Assembly: GCA_964398485.1 (NCBI GenBank)
Contig: CAYNMD010000011.1
Span: 1-29,849, forward strand
Length of the DNA: 29,849 bases
Direction: 5' to 3'
From: SSEF01 sp964398485
GTDB taxonomy: Bacteria > Patescibacteriota > Minisyncoccia > Moranbacterales > UBA1568
Shown here: one piece after another, positions 22,883 to 29,849 of the stretch
Layout of the letters: each line of letters opens with the position of its first letter
Numbering within the stretch: the stretch's first letter is position 1
Notes under the pieces: generated by a model
What the model saw: only the letters and a program-made list of their open reading frames with translations
What the model was told of the DNA's origin: nothing
The model's database searches: none
Program-made: the position numbers and the translations under genes

Positions 22883-24652
22883 CTACTTTGATTGTATCAA
22901 TTCAAAAAGGGCAGCACGGGTTTTTGTTTCTTTGATTTGAGGGAAAGAAGACTCTGCGGTAGAGGTTGTAGGGAGGATAAAGTTAAATGACGCTTGTTCT
23001 TGAAAGTGAAAATGTGAATTTTTTTCCAAATCATTTTTGGCAGACTGAGATCCAAGGAAGAATACTCGTTCGTATGATTGAAGATCGAGGCGCTGGAGAT
23101 CTTCATGATTGAAGAAGTAGACCGCTTGTTTTCCGAGTATGGAGTGGAGTGGTCCAGCAAGTAGATGAAAGGGGCTACCCGAGGCAAGCCGATCGACCAA
23201 AATGAGATCGCGTCCAGTAAGTCTATCAGCTAATGTAAGAGTAGCCTCGTACAGACGGGTATGCTCGTCAAGTCTCCAGGCAGTTGAAGCTGGCGCAGCA
23301 TGGAGGGCGACAAGAATGAAAGTGAGGGAGAGAAGACCAGTTCGCGACTTTAGTTTGGAAAAGTGTTCCTCAATGATGTGCCAGAGAAAAAGGAGACCAA
23401 TAATAAAGGCCGGCCAGAGAGTAAAATAGTAACGACGGAGCATCCAAGGATGATCTGGAGTGATGTTTGCATCGAGGAGATAGATAAAAGTCGGGAGGGC
23501 AAGCACAAAAACAATGAGCATAGTTCGATGGCGCTTCCAGTAAGCGAAAAGAAGGCCGGCAGCGCCAGCAAGGAAAAGGTGGCCAAGGTGATAGTGACTG
23601 ACAATAGAGAAAAGATTTTCTGGTTGATAAGCAGCTGCTGCTGTGGTGGCCCCTGTCCCAAACGAAGAAAATAGGTGCCATTCCTTAATGATAACTTTGG
23701 CCATGATTGTATAGAACGGGAGATTTACAAAAAAATCACGGAGAAAAATAAAGCCAAGCAAAACAGAGGGGAGAAATAAAGTCATGGCTTTTGGCTGACG
23801 CATGATCCAGGTACGAGTGGTTGGCACGAGAAGGATAATAAAGAAGGCGAGAGGGAATAGTATGAACCCCTCAATACGGGTAAATACAAATAGGCCCGCC
23901 GCGAGAAAAACAAGGGCAAAGTTTTTTTGAGAAGGCTCTTTGAGAAGTTCGATAAGTCCCAAGGAAAGCGAGAGGAAGAGAAGGAGAGCGAGATGTTCAC
24001 TGAGGGTAAAATGAAGCATCCATATAGGGAAGAAGCTTAGGCTAAAGAGCAGTGTTCCGATGAGAGCGAGTGGGTAACGAACGATGCGACTTGTAATTTC
24101 GAAAAATGTCCAGCCAGCAAGTACGAAGAGGAAGGCATTAGCTACATGAAATCCAGCCAGACCAAGCCAGCCTACAAAGCCGCCAAGCCAAGCAATGTAT
24201 CCTAGGGGGAACTGAGTGAGTAGGGAGCCACTTTTGGTGTAGGTAAAGCCTGGAAAATTGAGCGCGGTTCCATCACCGTATATGGCAAAGAAAGACTGAA
24301 CAACGGGGGACGAGAAGTGGAGCTGTCCATTTTGGGACAGTTCCCAAGCAGCGAGGGCGATAGACCCCTGGTCTCTTCCAGAAAAAATACTGGGCACTTC
24401 ACCCGAGAGATTGACAGCGCTAGCGAAAAGTAATCCAAAAACGATACTCATCCGCCACCAATCTCTTTGATGGAGAAGTTGAAACATTCCAGCAAAGATA
24501 CCGAAGAAGAGTGGGAACAAAGCTAAAGCAACCATGGTTGTATGCATCCATCCAAAAAGTGTCAAAACAAGGAGGAGGGTAGCGGAGAGTAAAAAACCAC
24601 CGATTGCCTTAGTCCAGGATGTGGTGGTGTGCCAAGATTGGATAGTCTTCAT
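22883..24652 (-). CDS. GT-C-fold membrane glycosyltransferase-like protein
   Basis: A 589-residue protein with about 12 spans. The first outer loop contains SGRDQGSIALAAWELSQNG (R93-D94-Q95), resembling the acidic active-site loop of GT39/GT83-type enzymes that take sugars from polyprenyl-phosphate donors. The C-terminal 110 residues form a soluble domain (LILVDRLASGSPFHLLAGPL onward). It may glycosylate a lipid or protein outside the membrane; acceptor and donor cannot be named. It is the first gene of a three-gene unit starting near a good promoter. Confidence 0.8.
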   Translation of the reverse strand: MKTIQSWHTTTSWTKAIGGFLLSATLLLVLTLFGWMHTTMVALALFPLFFGIFAGMFQLLHQRDWWRMSIVFGLLFASAVNLSGEVPSIFSGRDQGSIALAAWELSQNGQLHFSSPVVQSFFAIYGDGTALNFPGFTYTKSGSLLTQFPLGYIAWLGGFVGWLGLAGFHVANAFLFVLAGWTFFEITSRIVRYPLALIGTLLFSLSFFPIWMLHFTLSEHLALLLFLSLSLGLIELLKEPSQKNFALVFLAAGLFVFTRIEGFILFPLAFFIILLVPTTRTWIMRQPKAMTLFLPSVLLGFIFLRDFFVNLPFYTIMAKVIIKEWHLFSSFGTGATTAAAAYQPENLFSIVSHYHLGHLFLAGAAGLLFAYWKRHRTMLIVFVLALPTFIYLLDANITPDHPWMLRRYYFTLWPAFIIGLLFLWHIIEEHFSKLKSRTGLLSLTFILVALHAAPASTAWRLDEHTRLYEATLTLADRLTGRDLILVDRLASGSPFHLLAGPLHSILGKQAVYFFNHEDLQRLDLQSYERVFFLGSQSAKNDLEKNSHFHFQEQASFNFILPTTSTAESSFPQIKETKTRAALFELIQSK

Positions 24653-24663
24653 AATATAGCCTC

Positions 24664-24692
24664 AGTATAGAGAAGAATAAGAGAGGAATCAA
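24664..24692 (-). promoter_or_regulatory. Promoter of the membrane glycosyltransferase cluster
   Basis: Minus strand: TTGATT (24692-24687), 17-base spacer, TATACT (24669-24664). The ATG at 24652 is 11 bases past the -10, so the leader would be only a few bases. A perfect inverted repeat (ATGAGA/TCTCAT, 24692-24708) touches the -35 and may be an operator. Confidence 0.65.
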
Positions 24693-24719
24693 TGAGATTT
24701 TTTCTCATCCATTCGTCCG

Positions 24720-24749
24720 TTGACAGTCATTCTCTTTTCTTCGTACAAT
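24720..24749 (+). promoter_or_regulatory. Promoter of the KH-domain protein gene
   Basis: Consensus TTGACA (24720-24725), 18-base spacer, TACAAT (24744-24749). It gives a leader of about 43 bases to ATG 24799. It is divergent from the glycosyltransferase promoter. Confidence 0.75.
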
Positions 24750-24798
24750 ATTAATGAAAGACAAAAATATCTTTCGCTCATTAATTTAAGGGTAATGC

Positions 24799-25206
24799 AT
24801 GTATATGACAGATGCTGCGCGTGATAAGGAGTTTATCGAGTACGTGGTGAAAATGCTCGTAGATCACCCGGATCAAGTAAAGGTTGATAGGAAGATTGAT
24901 GAGATGGGAGTGCTTATCACTCTTGATGTGCATCAGGAAGATATGGGTATGGTTATTGGTCGTGAAGGAATGACCGCCAAAGCTCTTCGCACTCTGCTTC
25001 GGGTAATTGGCGCTCGAAATAACGCTCGGGTGAATCTCAAGATTAATGAACCAGAGGGTTCTACTCGAGTACGACGTGATTATTCGGCAGAAGCTGGATC
25101 GGCAGCAGGAGAAACGACTTCTCCTTCTGTGAGTTCTGAGCCAAGCGTTGGGGCGAGTTCAGCACCGCGCACTTTCGAAGATGTTATGAATGATATCAAG
25201 ATCTAG
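24799..25206 (+). CDS. khpA: KhpA-like KH-domain RNA-binding protein with C-terminal tail
   Basis: A 135-residue protein. The KH domain (about 5-85) includes the GxxG loop G54-R-E-G57 in MGMVIGREGMTAKALRTLL, typical of KhpA, which with KhpB binds many RNAs in Gram-positive bacteria. KhpA is normally about 75-80 residues; here a Ser/Gly/Ala-rich linker (about 95-123) ends in a short conserved-looking motif, RTFEDVMNDIKI. AAGGG (24788-24792) lies upstream of the ATG; M3 is an alternative start. The gene is single, with its own promoter and terminator. Confidence 0.88.
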   Translation: MYMTDAARDKEFIEYVVKMLVDHPDQVKVDRKIDEMGVLITLDVHQEDMGMVIGREGMTAKALRTLLRVIGARNNARVNLKINEPEGSTRVRRDYSAEAGSAAGETTSPSVSSEPSVGASSAPRTFEDVMNDIKI

Positions 25207-25221
25207 TTGGTAATCTGGTTG

Positions 25222-25250
25222 AAAAACACCTCTCCAAAGAGGTGTTTTTT
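25222..25250 (+). terminator. Intrinsic terminator after khpA
   Basis: A perfect 12-bp stem (25222-25233 with 25238-25249), CCAA loop, and a T-run. A textbook terminator that separates khpA from secDF. Confidence 0.92.
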
Positions 25251-25298
25251 CTTTGAGAGGGTCTTTGATGGTATAAAGTTTTGCCTAGAGTAGCAAAC

Positions 25299-25327
25299 TT
25301 GCCGGCAGCTTCGTTTTCCGCTATGCT
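25299..25327 (+). promoter_or_regulatory. secDF promoter
   Basis: TTGCCG (25299-25304), 17-base spacer, TATGCT (25322-25327). The start codon at 25335 is seven bases past the -10, where transcription itself should begin, so the mRNA is probably leaderless. Confidence 0.55.
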
Positions 25328-25334
25328 AGTCCCT

Positions 25335-27029
25335 ATGAATGCTAAACAGAAAACTCGTTGGCACTTTGTGGGAGTAGTACTTTTAGGGCTTGTTTCAGCC
25401 CTGATTGCTTATCCACGCTTGGTTTCTTTTGCTCCACCGGTAGAGCAATTTTTGGGGAAGCTCAAAATGAATTACGGTCTTGATCTTCAGGGTGGTATCC
25501 ATCTCGAGTATCTTGCTGATGTAAAAGATATCACTAATGATAAGCAGGCCGAAGCTCTGGAAGCTGCGGTAGCAGTGATTGAACGTCGAGTGAATGCGTT
25601 TGGTGTCGGTGAACCATTGGTGCAACTTTCCAAATCCGGAAATGAAAATAGGATTATTGTTGAACTTCCTGGGGTAAAAGATATTGAAGAAGCCAAGAAG
25701 CTCATTAAAGAAACCCCTTTCCTTGAATTTCGAGAATTGGCTGGAGAAGAAGCTCAGAAGGAGATTGATGATTACAATGCCCAGTCGCTCGATACGGCTG
25801 GCAAGATTTTGGAAAATGTGAGAAACGGATCTGATTTTGCTGAAGCAGCCAAAACATGGAGTCAAGATCCTGGTTCAAAAGAAACGGGTGGTGAGTATGA
25901 TTTCCAGAAAAAAGGTTTCTATGTAGAAGCTTTTGATAAGGTTACTTTTGACCCAAACTTCGCCAAGGGGAGTGTCTGGCCAGAACTTGTTGAGACAACT
26001 TTTGGCTGGCACATCCTCAAAAAGCTTGATGAACGAGGTGAGGGAGATGATCGTGAGGTGAAGATTGCTCACATTCTTTTTCCGAAGTATAACTTGTCAG
26101 ATTTTCCTCAAAAACAGTTTAAGGCCACGGGACTTTCAGGCAAAAACCTTAAGGATGCTTTTGTTGATTATCAGAGCCAGGGATTAGGGGCACCGCAGAT
26201 TGGTCTCCGCTTTGATGATGAGGGTGCCAAGCTCTTTGCTGATATTACCAAGCGCAATATTGGTAAACCAGTAGCTATTTTTCTTGATCAGTACATCATT
26301 AGTCAGCCAACGGTCCAGACAGAGATTCTCAATGGTCAAGCAGTGATCACGGGAGACTTTTCTCTCCCAGAAGCTAATGCTTTGGTCAAGCGATTTAATG
26401 AAGGAGCTCTTCCGGTGCCTATTAGTCTTGTTTCTCAGCAGTCGATTGATGCTAGTCTCGGGAAAACAGCTTTGGACATGAGTGTGTATGCTGGAGTTAT
26501 TGGATTGGCCGCAGTCGCTATTTTTATGGTGTTCTTCTATCGCTTTCTGGGACTCATCGCTGTGATTGCCTTACTTCTCTATTCAGCGATGCTGCTGGCT
26601 TTCTTCAAGCTTTCGAGTTTTACTCCTTTCCCGATGACATTGACCCTTTCCGGTATTGCGGGATTCATTCTCTCTATTGGAATCGCGGTCGATGCCAACG
26701 TGCTCATTTTTGAGCGTACTCGTGAAGAATTTTCTTTTGGAAAATCGATGCGGACATCGCTTCGCGAAGGATTTCGACGAGCCTGGCCATCGATTCGCGA
26801 CGGACACCTTTCAACTATCATTACTACCTTGGTTCTGATGGGAATTGGGACTGGTTTCGTCAAAGGTTTTGCCATCACGCTCGCCCTCGGTGTGCTGCTT
26901 TCGTTGTTTACTGCCGTAGTTTTAGTACGAATTATGGTAGACTTCTTTTTCTCTGACTGGATGGAACGTTACCCATGGATCCTCTCTACACCCAAAAAAC
27001 CTGCTTCATCTCTTGATGCAAAAGTATGA
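25335..27029 (+). CDS. secD: SecD with an inserted parvulin-like domain
   Basis: This 564-residue translocase subunit pulls secreted proteins outward with SecF. Canonical parts: span 1 (about 9-27), MNYGLDLQGGIHLEY, AVAVIERRVNAFGVGEP, the later P1 portion GLRFDDEGAKLFADIT, and five C-terminal spans with GIAVDANVLIFERTREE. Between FLEFRELAGEE (residue 137) and residue 250 lies an extra segment resembling a PpiC domain: AGKILENVRNGSDFAEAAKT, SQDPGSKETGGEYDF and TTFGWHILKKLDE (H226), then EVKIAHILFP (H246). The HIL strand is last instead of first. Start ATG 25335 is chosen because a TTG at 25281 and an ATG at 25323 lie in or before the promoter. Confidence 0.95.
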   Translation: MNAKQKTRWHFVGVVLLGLVSALIAYPRLVSFAPPVEQFLGKLKMNYGLDLQGGIHLEYLADVKDITNDKQAEALEAAVAVIERRVNAFGVGEPLVQLSKSGNENRIIVELPGVKDIEEAKKLIKETPFLEFRELAGEEAQKEIDDYNAQSLDTAGKILENVRNGSDFAEAAKTWSQDPGSKETGGEYDFQKKGFYVEAFDKVTFDPNFAKGSVWPELVETTFGWHILKKLDERGEGDDREVKIAHILFPKYNLSDFPQKQFKATGLSGKNLKDAFVDYQSQGLGAPQIGLRFDDEGAKLFADITKRNIGKPVAIFLDQYIISQPTVQTEILNGQAVITGDFSLPEANALVKRFNEGALPVPISLVSQQSIDASLGKTALDMSVYAGVIGLAAVAIFMVFFYRFLGLIAVIALLLYSAMLLAFFKLSSFTPFPMTLTLSGIAGFILSIGIAVDANVLIFERTREEFSFGKSMRTSLREGFRRAWPSIRDGHLSTIITTLVLMGIGTGFVKGFAITLALGVLLSLFTAVVLVRIMVDFFFSDWMERYPWILSTPKKPASSLDAKV

Positions 27030-27934
27030 CTGTGAATTTTATCAACAAGCGAATCTATTTTTACTCGTTCTCACTCCTTCTCACTTTGGCGAGTGCGGTG
27101 GCGGTGGCTGTATGGGGACTTCGACTGGGTATCGACTTCAAGGGTGGGACGCTCATGGAAGTACAATTTGCTTCGGAGCTGGCGCCTACTGCTGATCTGG
27201 TGCGGGAGAAGCTTACCCCACTCAATTTGCAGAGTCTTTCGGTTCAGCCAACAGAAAATTTTGGTATGCTGCTTCGTTATCTTTCTTCTGATGAGACTAC
27301 CAATGATCAGGTGCTCGCTGAACTCAAGAATTTTGATAAGGATTTGAAACAGCTTCGAGTTGATTTTATTGGTGCTTCGGTTTCTGGCCAGATCAAACGA
27401 CAAGCTTTTACAGGAACACTTTTTGCTCTCCTGGGAATTGCTCTCTATATTGCCTGGGCCTTTCGGCGTGTTTCCCAACCGATTAGTTCTTGGGAGTATG
27501 GTCTAGGGGCGATTATTGCTTTGGCACACGATATTCTTATTACCGTTGGTGTCTTTAGTGTGTTAGGACACTTCTATGGCATTGAAATCGGCGTGCCTTT
27601 TATCGCGGCCCTCCTCACTATTCTCGGTTATTCGGTCAATGATACGATTGTAGTGTATGATCGGGTACGTGAGAATTTGCTTCGCTCTCGGAGTAAGACT
27701 GACTTTGAAACGATCGTCAATCATTCTCTCAATGAGACTATTGTGCGGTCACTCAATACTTCACTGACGGTTATTATCGTGCTCATTGCTATTGCTCTGT
27801 TGGGAGGAGACGCCGTGCGCTGGTTTGCGGTGGCGCTCCTCGTGGGTGTGGGGTTTGGTACCTACTCATCCATTTTTATTGCTTCAGCTCTGCTGGTGAC
27901 GCGTTATCGCTTGAAGATGAAAAGAGCCGTCTAG
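27026..27934 (+). CDS. secF: SecF
   Basis: A 302-residue partner of SecD with six spans: span 1 (LLLTLASAVAVAVWGLRLGI), GIDFKGGTLMEVQF after it, a short P1 domain, and the C-terminal block ILGYSVNDTIVVYDRVRENL, NETIVRSLNTSLTVI. Its ATG overlaps the secD TGA (ATGA at 27026), giving coupled translation and equal amounts of the two subunits. No insert comparable to the one in SecD is present. Confidence 0.97.
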   Translation: MTVNFINKRIYFYSFSLLLTLASAVAVAVWGLRLGIDFKGGTLMEVQFASELAPTADLVREKLTPLNLQSLSVQPTENFGMLLRYLSSDETTNDQVLAELKNFDKDLKQLRVDFIGASVSGQIKRQAFTGTLFALLGIALYIAWAFRRVSQPISSWEYGLGAIIALAHDILITVGVFSVLGHFYGIEIGVPFIAALLTILGYSVNDTIVVYDRVRENLLRSRSKTDFETIVNHSLNETIVRSLNTSLTVIIVLIAIALLGGDAVRWFAVALLVGVGFGTYSSIFIASALLVTRYRLKMKRAV

Positions 27935-27982
27935 GGGAGGTTGATTGAAAGGCTACTGTTAAAATTGACTATCAAAAACTAT

Positions 27983-28279
27983 ATGAAGTGGAATCCATTT
28001 AAAAAAGATCCAAAGAAAGAAGATGAGCAGAAAAAGCTAGAGGCCGCTCTCGAAGCTATGCCTGAGGCCAAGGATATGAATATGCTCCAGCGTTTTGCTA
28101 TGAAGCGCATTTTGGCGATGCCACCGGAAGAGCGGGCCAAAATGATGCAGAAGGCTCTGAAGCCAGAAAATGTCCAGAAGCACAAAAAGGAAATTTTGGA
28201 GCAACTCGAGAATATGAAGCGATCTGGTATGATGTCAGATGATCAGTATCGTCTCGCCAAACGCAAGCTCGGTCTATAG
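27983..28279 (+). CDS. Small charged helical protein downstream of secF
   Basis: A 98-residue soluble protein, rich in Lys, Glu and Met, starting MKWNPFKKDPKKEDEQKKLE. It contains MLQRFAMKRILAMPPEERAK and ends in LEQLENMKRSGMMSDDQYRL, which suggests helical hairpins. I do not recognise a characterised family. The start at ATG 27983 is preferred because the 14 residues before it look like untranslated sequence, but no ribosome site decides it. Position after secDF suggests a secretion-linked role, which is only inference. Confidence 0.7.
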   Translation: MKWNPFKKDPKKEDEQKKLEAALEAMPEAKDMNMLQRFAMKRILAMPPEERAKMMQKALKPENVQKHKKEILEQLENMKRSGMMSDDQYRLAKRKLGL

Positions 28280-28285
28280 AATTTT

Positions 28286-28726
28286 ATGGGAAAGCATCTC
28301 CCAACTAATATTCTTGCCTCCTATCTCGTATTGTTTCAAGGGGAAAAAGTGCTTTTGGCAAGGAGAGCGAATACGGGTTATTGGGACGGTTATTATTCGT
28401 TGCCAGCTGGACATGTCGAGTTAGGAGAGAGCTTTACTCAGGCTTTAGTGCGAGAAGTAGGCGAGGAAATTGGAGTGAAGATTGGACCCGGGGAAGCTCG
28501 GGTTGCGCATGTCCTCCATCGAAAGGCTGAGGATGGCTCAGAGCGGGCAGAGGCTTTTTATATAGTTAGAGACTGGAACGGCACCGTAACTAATAGAGAG
28601 CCTGATAAATGCGACGACCTATTTTGGTGTTCAATGAGCGCTCTTCCGGAGAATACGATACCTTATATCAAAAAAGTCCTCGAAAATATAGGGCAAGGGA
28701 TACTGTATAGTGAATACGGGTGGTAA
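28286..28726 (+). CDS. NUDIX hydrolase
   Basis: A 146-residue enzyme with a perfect Nudix box from G42 to V64 (GHVELGESFTQ, then REVGEEIGV), which binds Mg and cleaves a diphosphate linked to another group. The LPAGHVE start and the preceding RRANTGYWDGYYSLP are close to MutT-type and dinucleotide-cleaving members, so nucleotide clean-up is plausible. Substrate cannot be told from sequence. It lies six bases after the small charged gene and nine before tyrS. Confidence 0.93.
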   Translation: MGKHLPTNILASYLVLFQGEKVLLARRANTGYWDGYYSLPAGHVELGESFTQALVREVGEEIGVKIGPGEARVAHVLHRKAEDGSERAEAFYIVRDWNGTVTNREPDKCDDLFWCSMSALPENTIPYIKKVLENIGQGILYSEYGW

Positions 28727-28735
28727 TATAGGATT

Positions 28736-29849
28736 ATGGAAAATCGAGAACAAAAAATTGAAGAACTCCTCAGTCGGGGAGTAGCTGAGGTGATCGATCG
28801 TGAGCATCTCAAACAAAGACTCTTAGCTGGTGAGAAACTCAGAGTGAAACTCGGGATTGATCCTACGAGTCCCAATATCCATCTGGGACGATCTATTCCT
28901 CTTTTGAAACTTCGTGATTTTCAGGAGCTTGGTTGTGATGTCGTCCTTATCGTGGGTGACTTTACGGGAATTATTGGTGATACATCAGATAAGGAATCCG
29001 AAAGGCCCATGCTCTCTCGAGAGGTGATCGCTGAAAATCTCAAGACCTATGTTGACCAAGCAGCGAAGCTTTTGCATATTGATCAGGTAGAGGTTCGGTA
29101 CAATGCTGAATGGCTTGGCAAACTGACCTATCAGGAAATTGGCGAGCAGGCTGATCAGTTTTCATTGGCCGAATTTATTGCCAGGGAGAATGTCAAAAAA
29201 CGCCTCGAAGCTGGTAAACGCATTTCACTTCGCGAGCTCTTGTACCCGTTGATGCAGGGGTATGATAGCGTAGCGGTGCGGGCTGATGTAGAGCTTGGAG
29301 GGACGGACCAGCGGTTCAATTTATTGGCTGGCCGGACGCTCCAGCCTCGATATGACCAAGCTCCTCAGGACATCCTCATGACCAATCTTATTTTGGGAAC
29401 TGATGGTCGCAAGATGAGTTCGAGCTGGGGCAATACGATCAATCTCACTGATTCCTCCAATGACATGTTTGGCAAGGTAATGAGTATCCCTGATGAACTC
29501 ATCGAAACATATTTCGTACACTGCACTCGCGTACCGCTCCAGGAGGTAAAAGAGATTGTGACTCTGCCAAATCCGCGAGATGCCAAATTGAGACTGGCAG
29601 AGGAAATAGTAAAGATGTATCACGGTGCTGATGAGGCTAAAAAAGCAGTAGAGTATTTTGTAGAGACGTTTAGTAAAAAAGAGGTTGATATTAATGCAGT
29701 ACCAACTACATTCCCATCAGTAGTTGATCCATCAGCTGATGAGCCTAAAAAATATGAGAACTTAATTGAAATGATGGTACGTATGCAATTTGCATCAAGT
29801 AAGAGTGATGCCTGGAGAAAGATTGAGCAAGGCGGGGTGTCTATTGATG
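28736..29849 (+). CDS. tyrS: Tyrosyl-tRNA synthetase (3' end outside window)
   Basis: An open frame from ATG 28736 runs off the right edge (371 codons visible). It is a class I TyrRS: KLGIDPTSPNIHLGRSIPLL holds the HIGH-like site (H49-L50-G51), VGDFTGIIGD and ELGGTDQRFNLLAGR follow, and TDGRKMSSSWGN holds the KMSKS loop (KMSSS). The visible end (MQFASSKSDAWRKIEQGGVSID) is the start of the C-terminal S4 RNA-binding domain, so only the tail of that domain is missing. The form is like the TyrZ-type enzymes with a KMSSS loop. Confidence 0.96.
   Translation, partial: MENREQKIEELLSRGVAEVIDREHLKQRLLAGEKLRVKLGIDPTSPNIHLGRSIPLLKLRDFQELGCDVVLIVGDFTGIIGDTSDKESERPMLSREVIAENLKTYVDQAAKLLHIDQVEVRYNAEWLGKLTYQEIGEQADQFSLAEFIARENVKKRLEAGKRISLRELLYPLMQGYDSVAVRADVELGGTDQRFNLLAGRTLQPRYDQAPQDILMTNLILGTDGRKMSSSWGNTINLTDSSNDMFGKVMSIPDELIETYFVHCTRVPLQEVKEIVTLPNPRDAKLRLAEEIVKMYHGADEAKKAVEYFVETFSKKEVDINAVPTTFPSVVDPSADEPKKYENLIEMMVRMQFASSKSDAWRKIEQGGVSID

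Noticed and set aside
25281..25334. Longer SecD with an upstream TTG (25281) or ATG (25323) start
   Set aside because: Both lie in or before the predicted promoter, and the added residues do not look like a SecD N-terminus, which normally begins just before span 1.
1..29849. UGA recoded as an amino acid, tRNA genes, CRISPR arrays or mobile elements
   Set aside because: TGA ends secD exactly where secF starts and ends other genes normally. No cloverleaf-like, repeat-spacer, transposase or integrase sequence was seen by eye; a tRNAscan or repeat search could not be run.

Overview
The window looks like a chromosomal segment of a small-genome bacterium of the Candidate Phyla Radiation (Patescibacteria, Parcubacteria/Moranbacteria-like). 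That placement is inferred from gene style: a prolyl-tRNA synthetase without the editing insert, an archaeal-looking UMP kinase, a shortened SufD, many short single-membrane-span proteins of unknown function, and few clear Shine-Dalgarno sites. TGA is used as a normal stop (for example at the secD/secF junction), so the UGA-recoding CPR groups are unlikely. No tRNA, rRNA, CRISPR array, insertion sequence or phage gene was seen. Coding density is high and no gap between genes exceeds about 170 bases.

Region 1 (1-5550, mostly minus strand): the last codons of a membrane protein, a shared terminator, then an eight-gene iron-sulfur assembly operon read right to left: Rrf2/IscR-like regulator, sufC, sufB, short sufD, sufS, sufU-like scaffold, a small ferredoxin and a DUF59/SufT protein. 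An inverted repeat matching the core of the E. coli IscR type 1 site lies between the promoter and the regulator start codon, which suggests autoregulation of the operon.

Region 2 (5550-15520, plus strand): tRNA-dihydrouridine synthase, a 36-residue membrane peptide, an FtsB/DivIC-like protein, a membrane-anchored parvulin-like protein, an HtrA serine protease, an orphan secreted protein in its own promoter-terminator cassette, ClpB under a perfect CIRCE element, a multi-span membrane protein, and a second HtrA-fold protein in which all three catalytic residues are replaced. The theme is envelope and protein quality control.

Region 3 (15600-21270, plus strand): proS, pyrH, ispH and a GT4 glycosyltransferase, tightly packed, then an ABC-F translation factor behind a leader of about 100 bases. 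IspH and the ferredoxin both relate to the SUF operon, which would supply their clusters.

Region 4 (21279-24652, minus strand): a three-gene membrane cluster (GT-C-like glycosyltransferase, an anchored extracytoplasmic protein, a four-span membrane protein) with junctions of 0-2 bases.

Region 5 (24720-29849, plus strand): a KhpA-like RNA-binding protein, secD, secF, a small charged protein, a NUDIX hydrolase and the start of tyrS, which runs off the window. SecD is the most unusual gene: its first periplasmic domain appears to contain an inserted parvulin-type prolyl isomerase domain with a rearranged strand order, and the separate parvulin-like protein at 7223 shows the same order.
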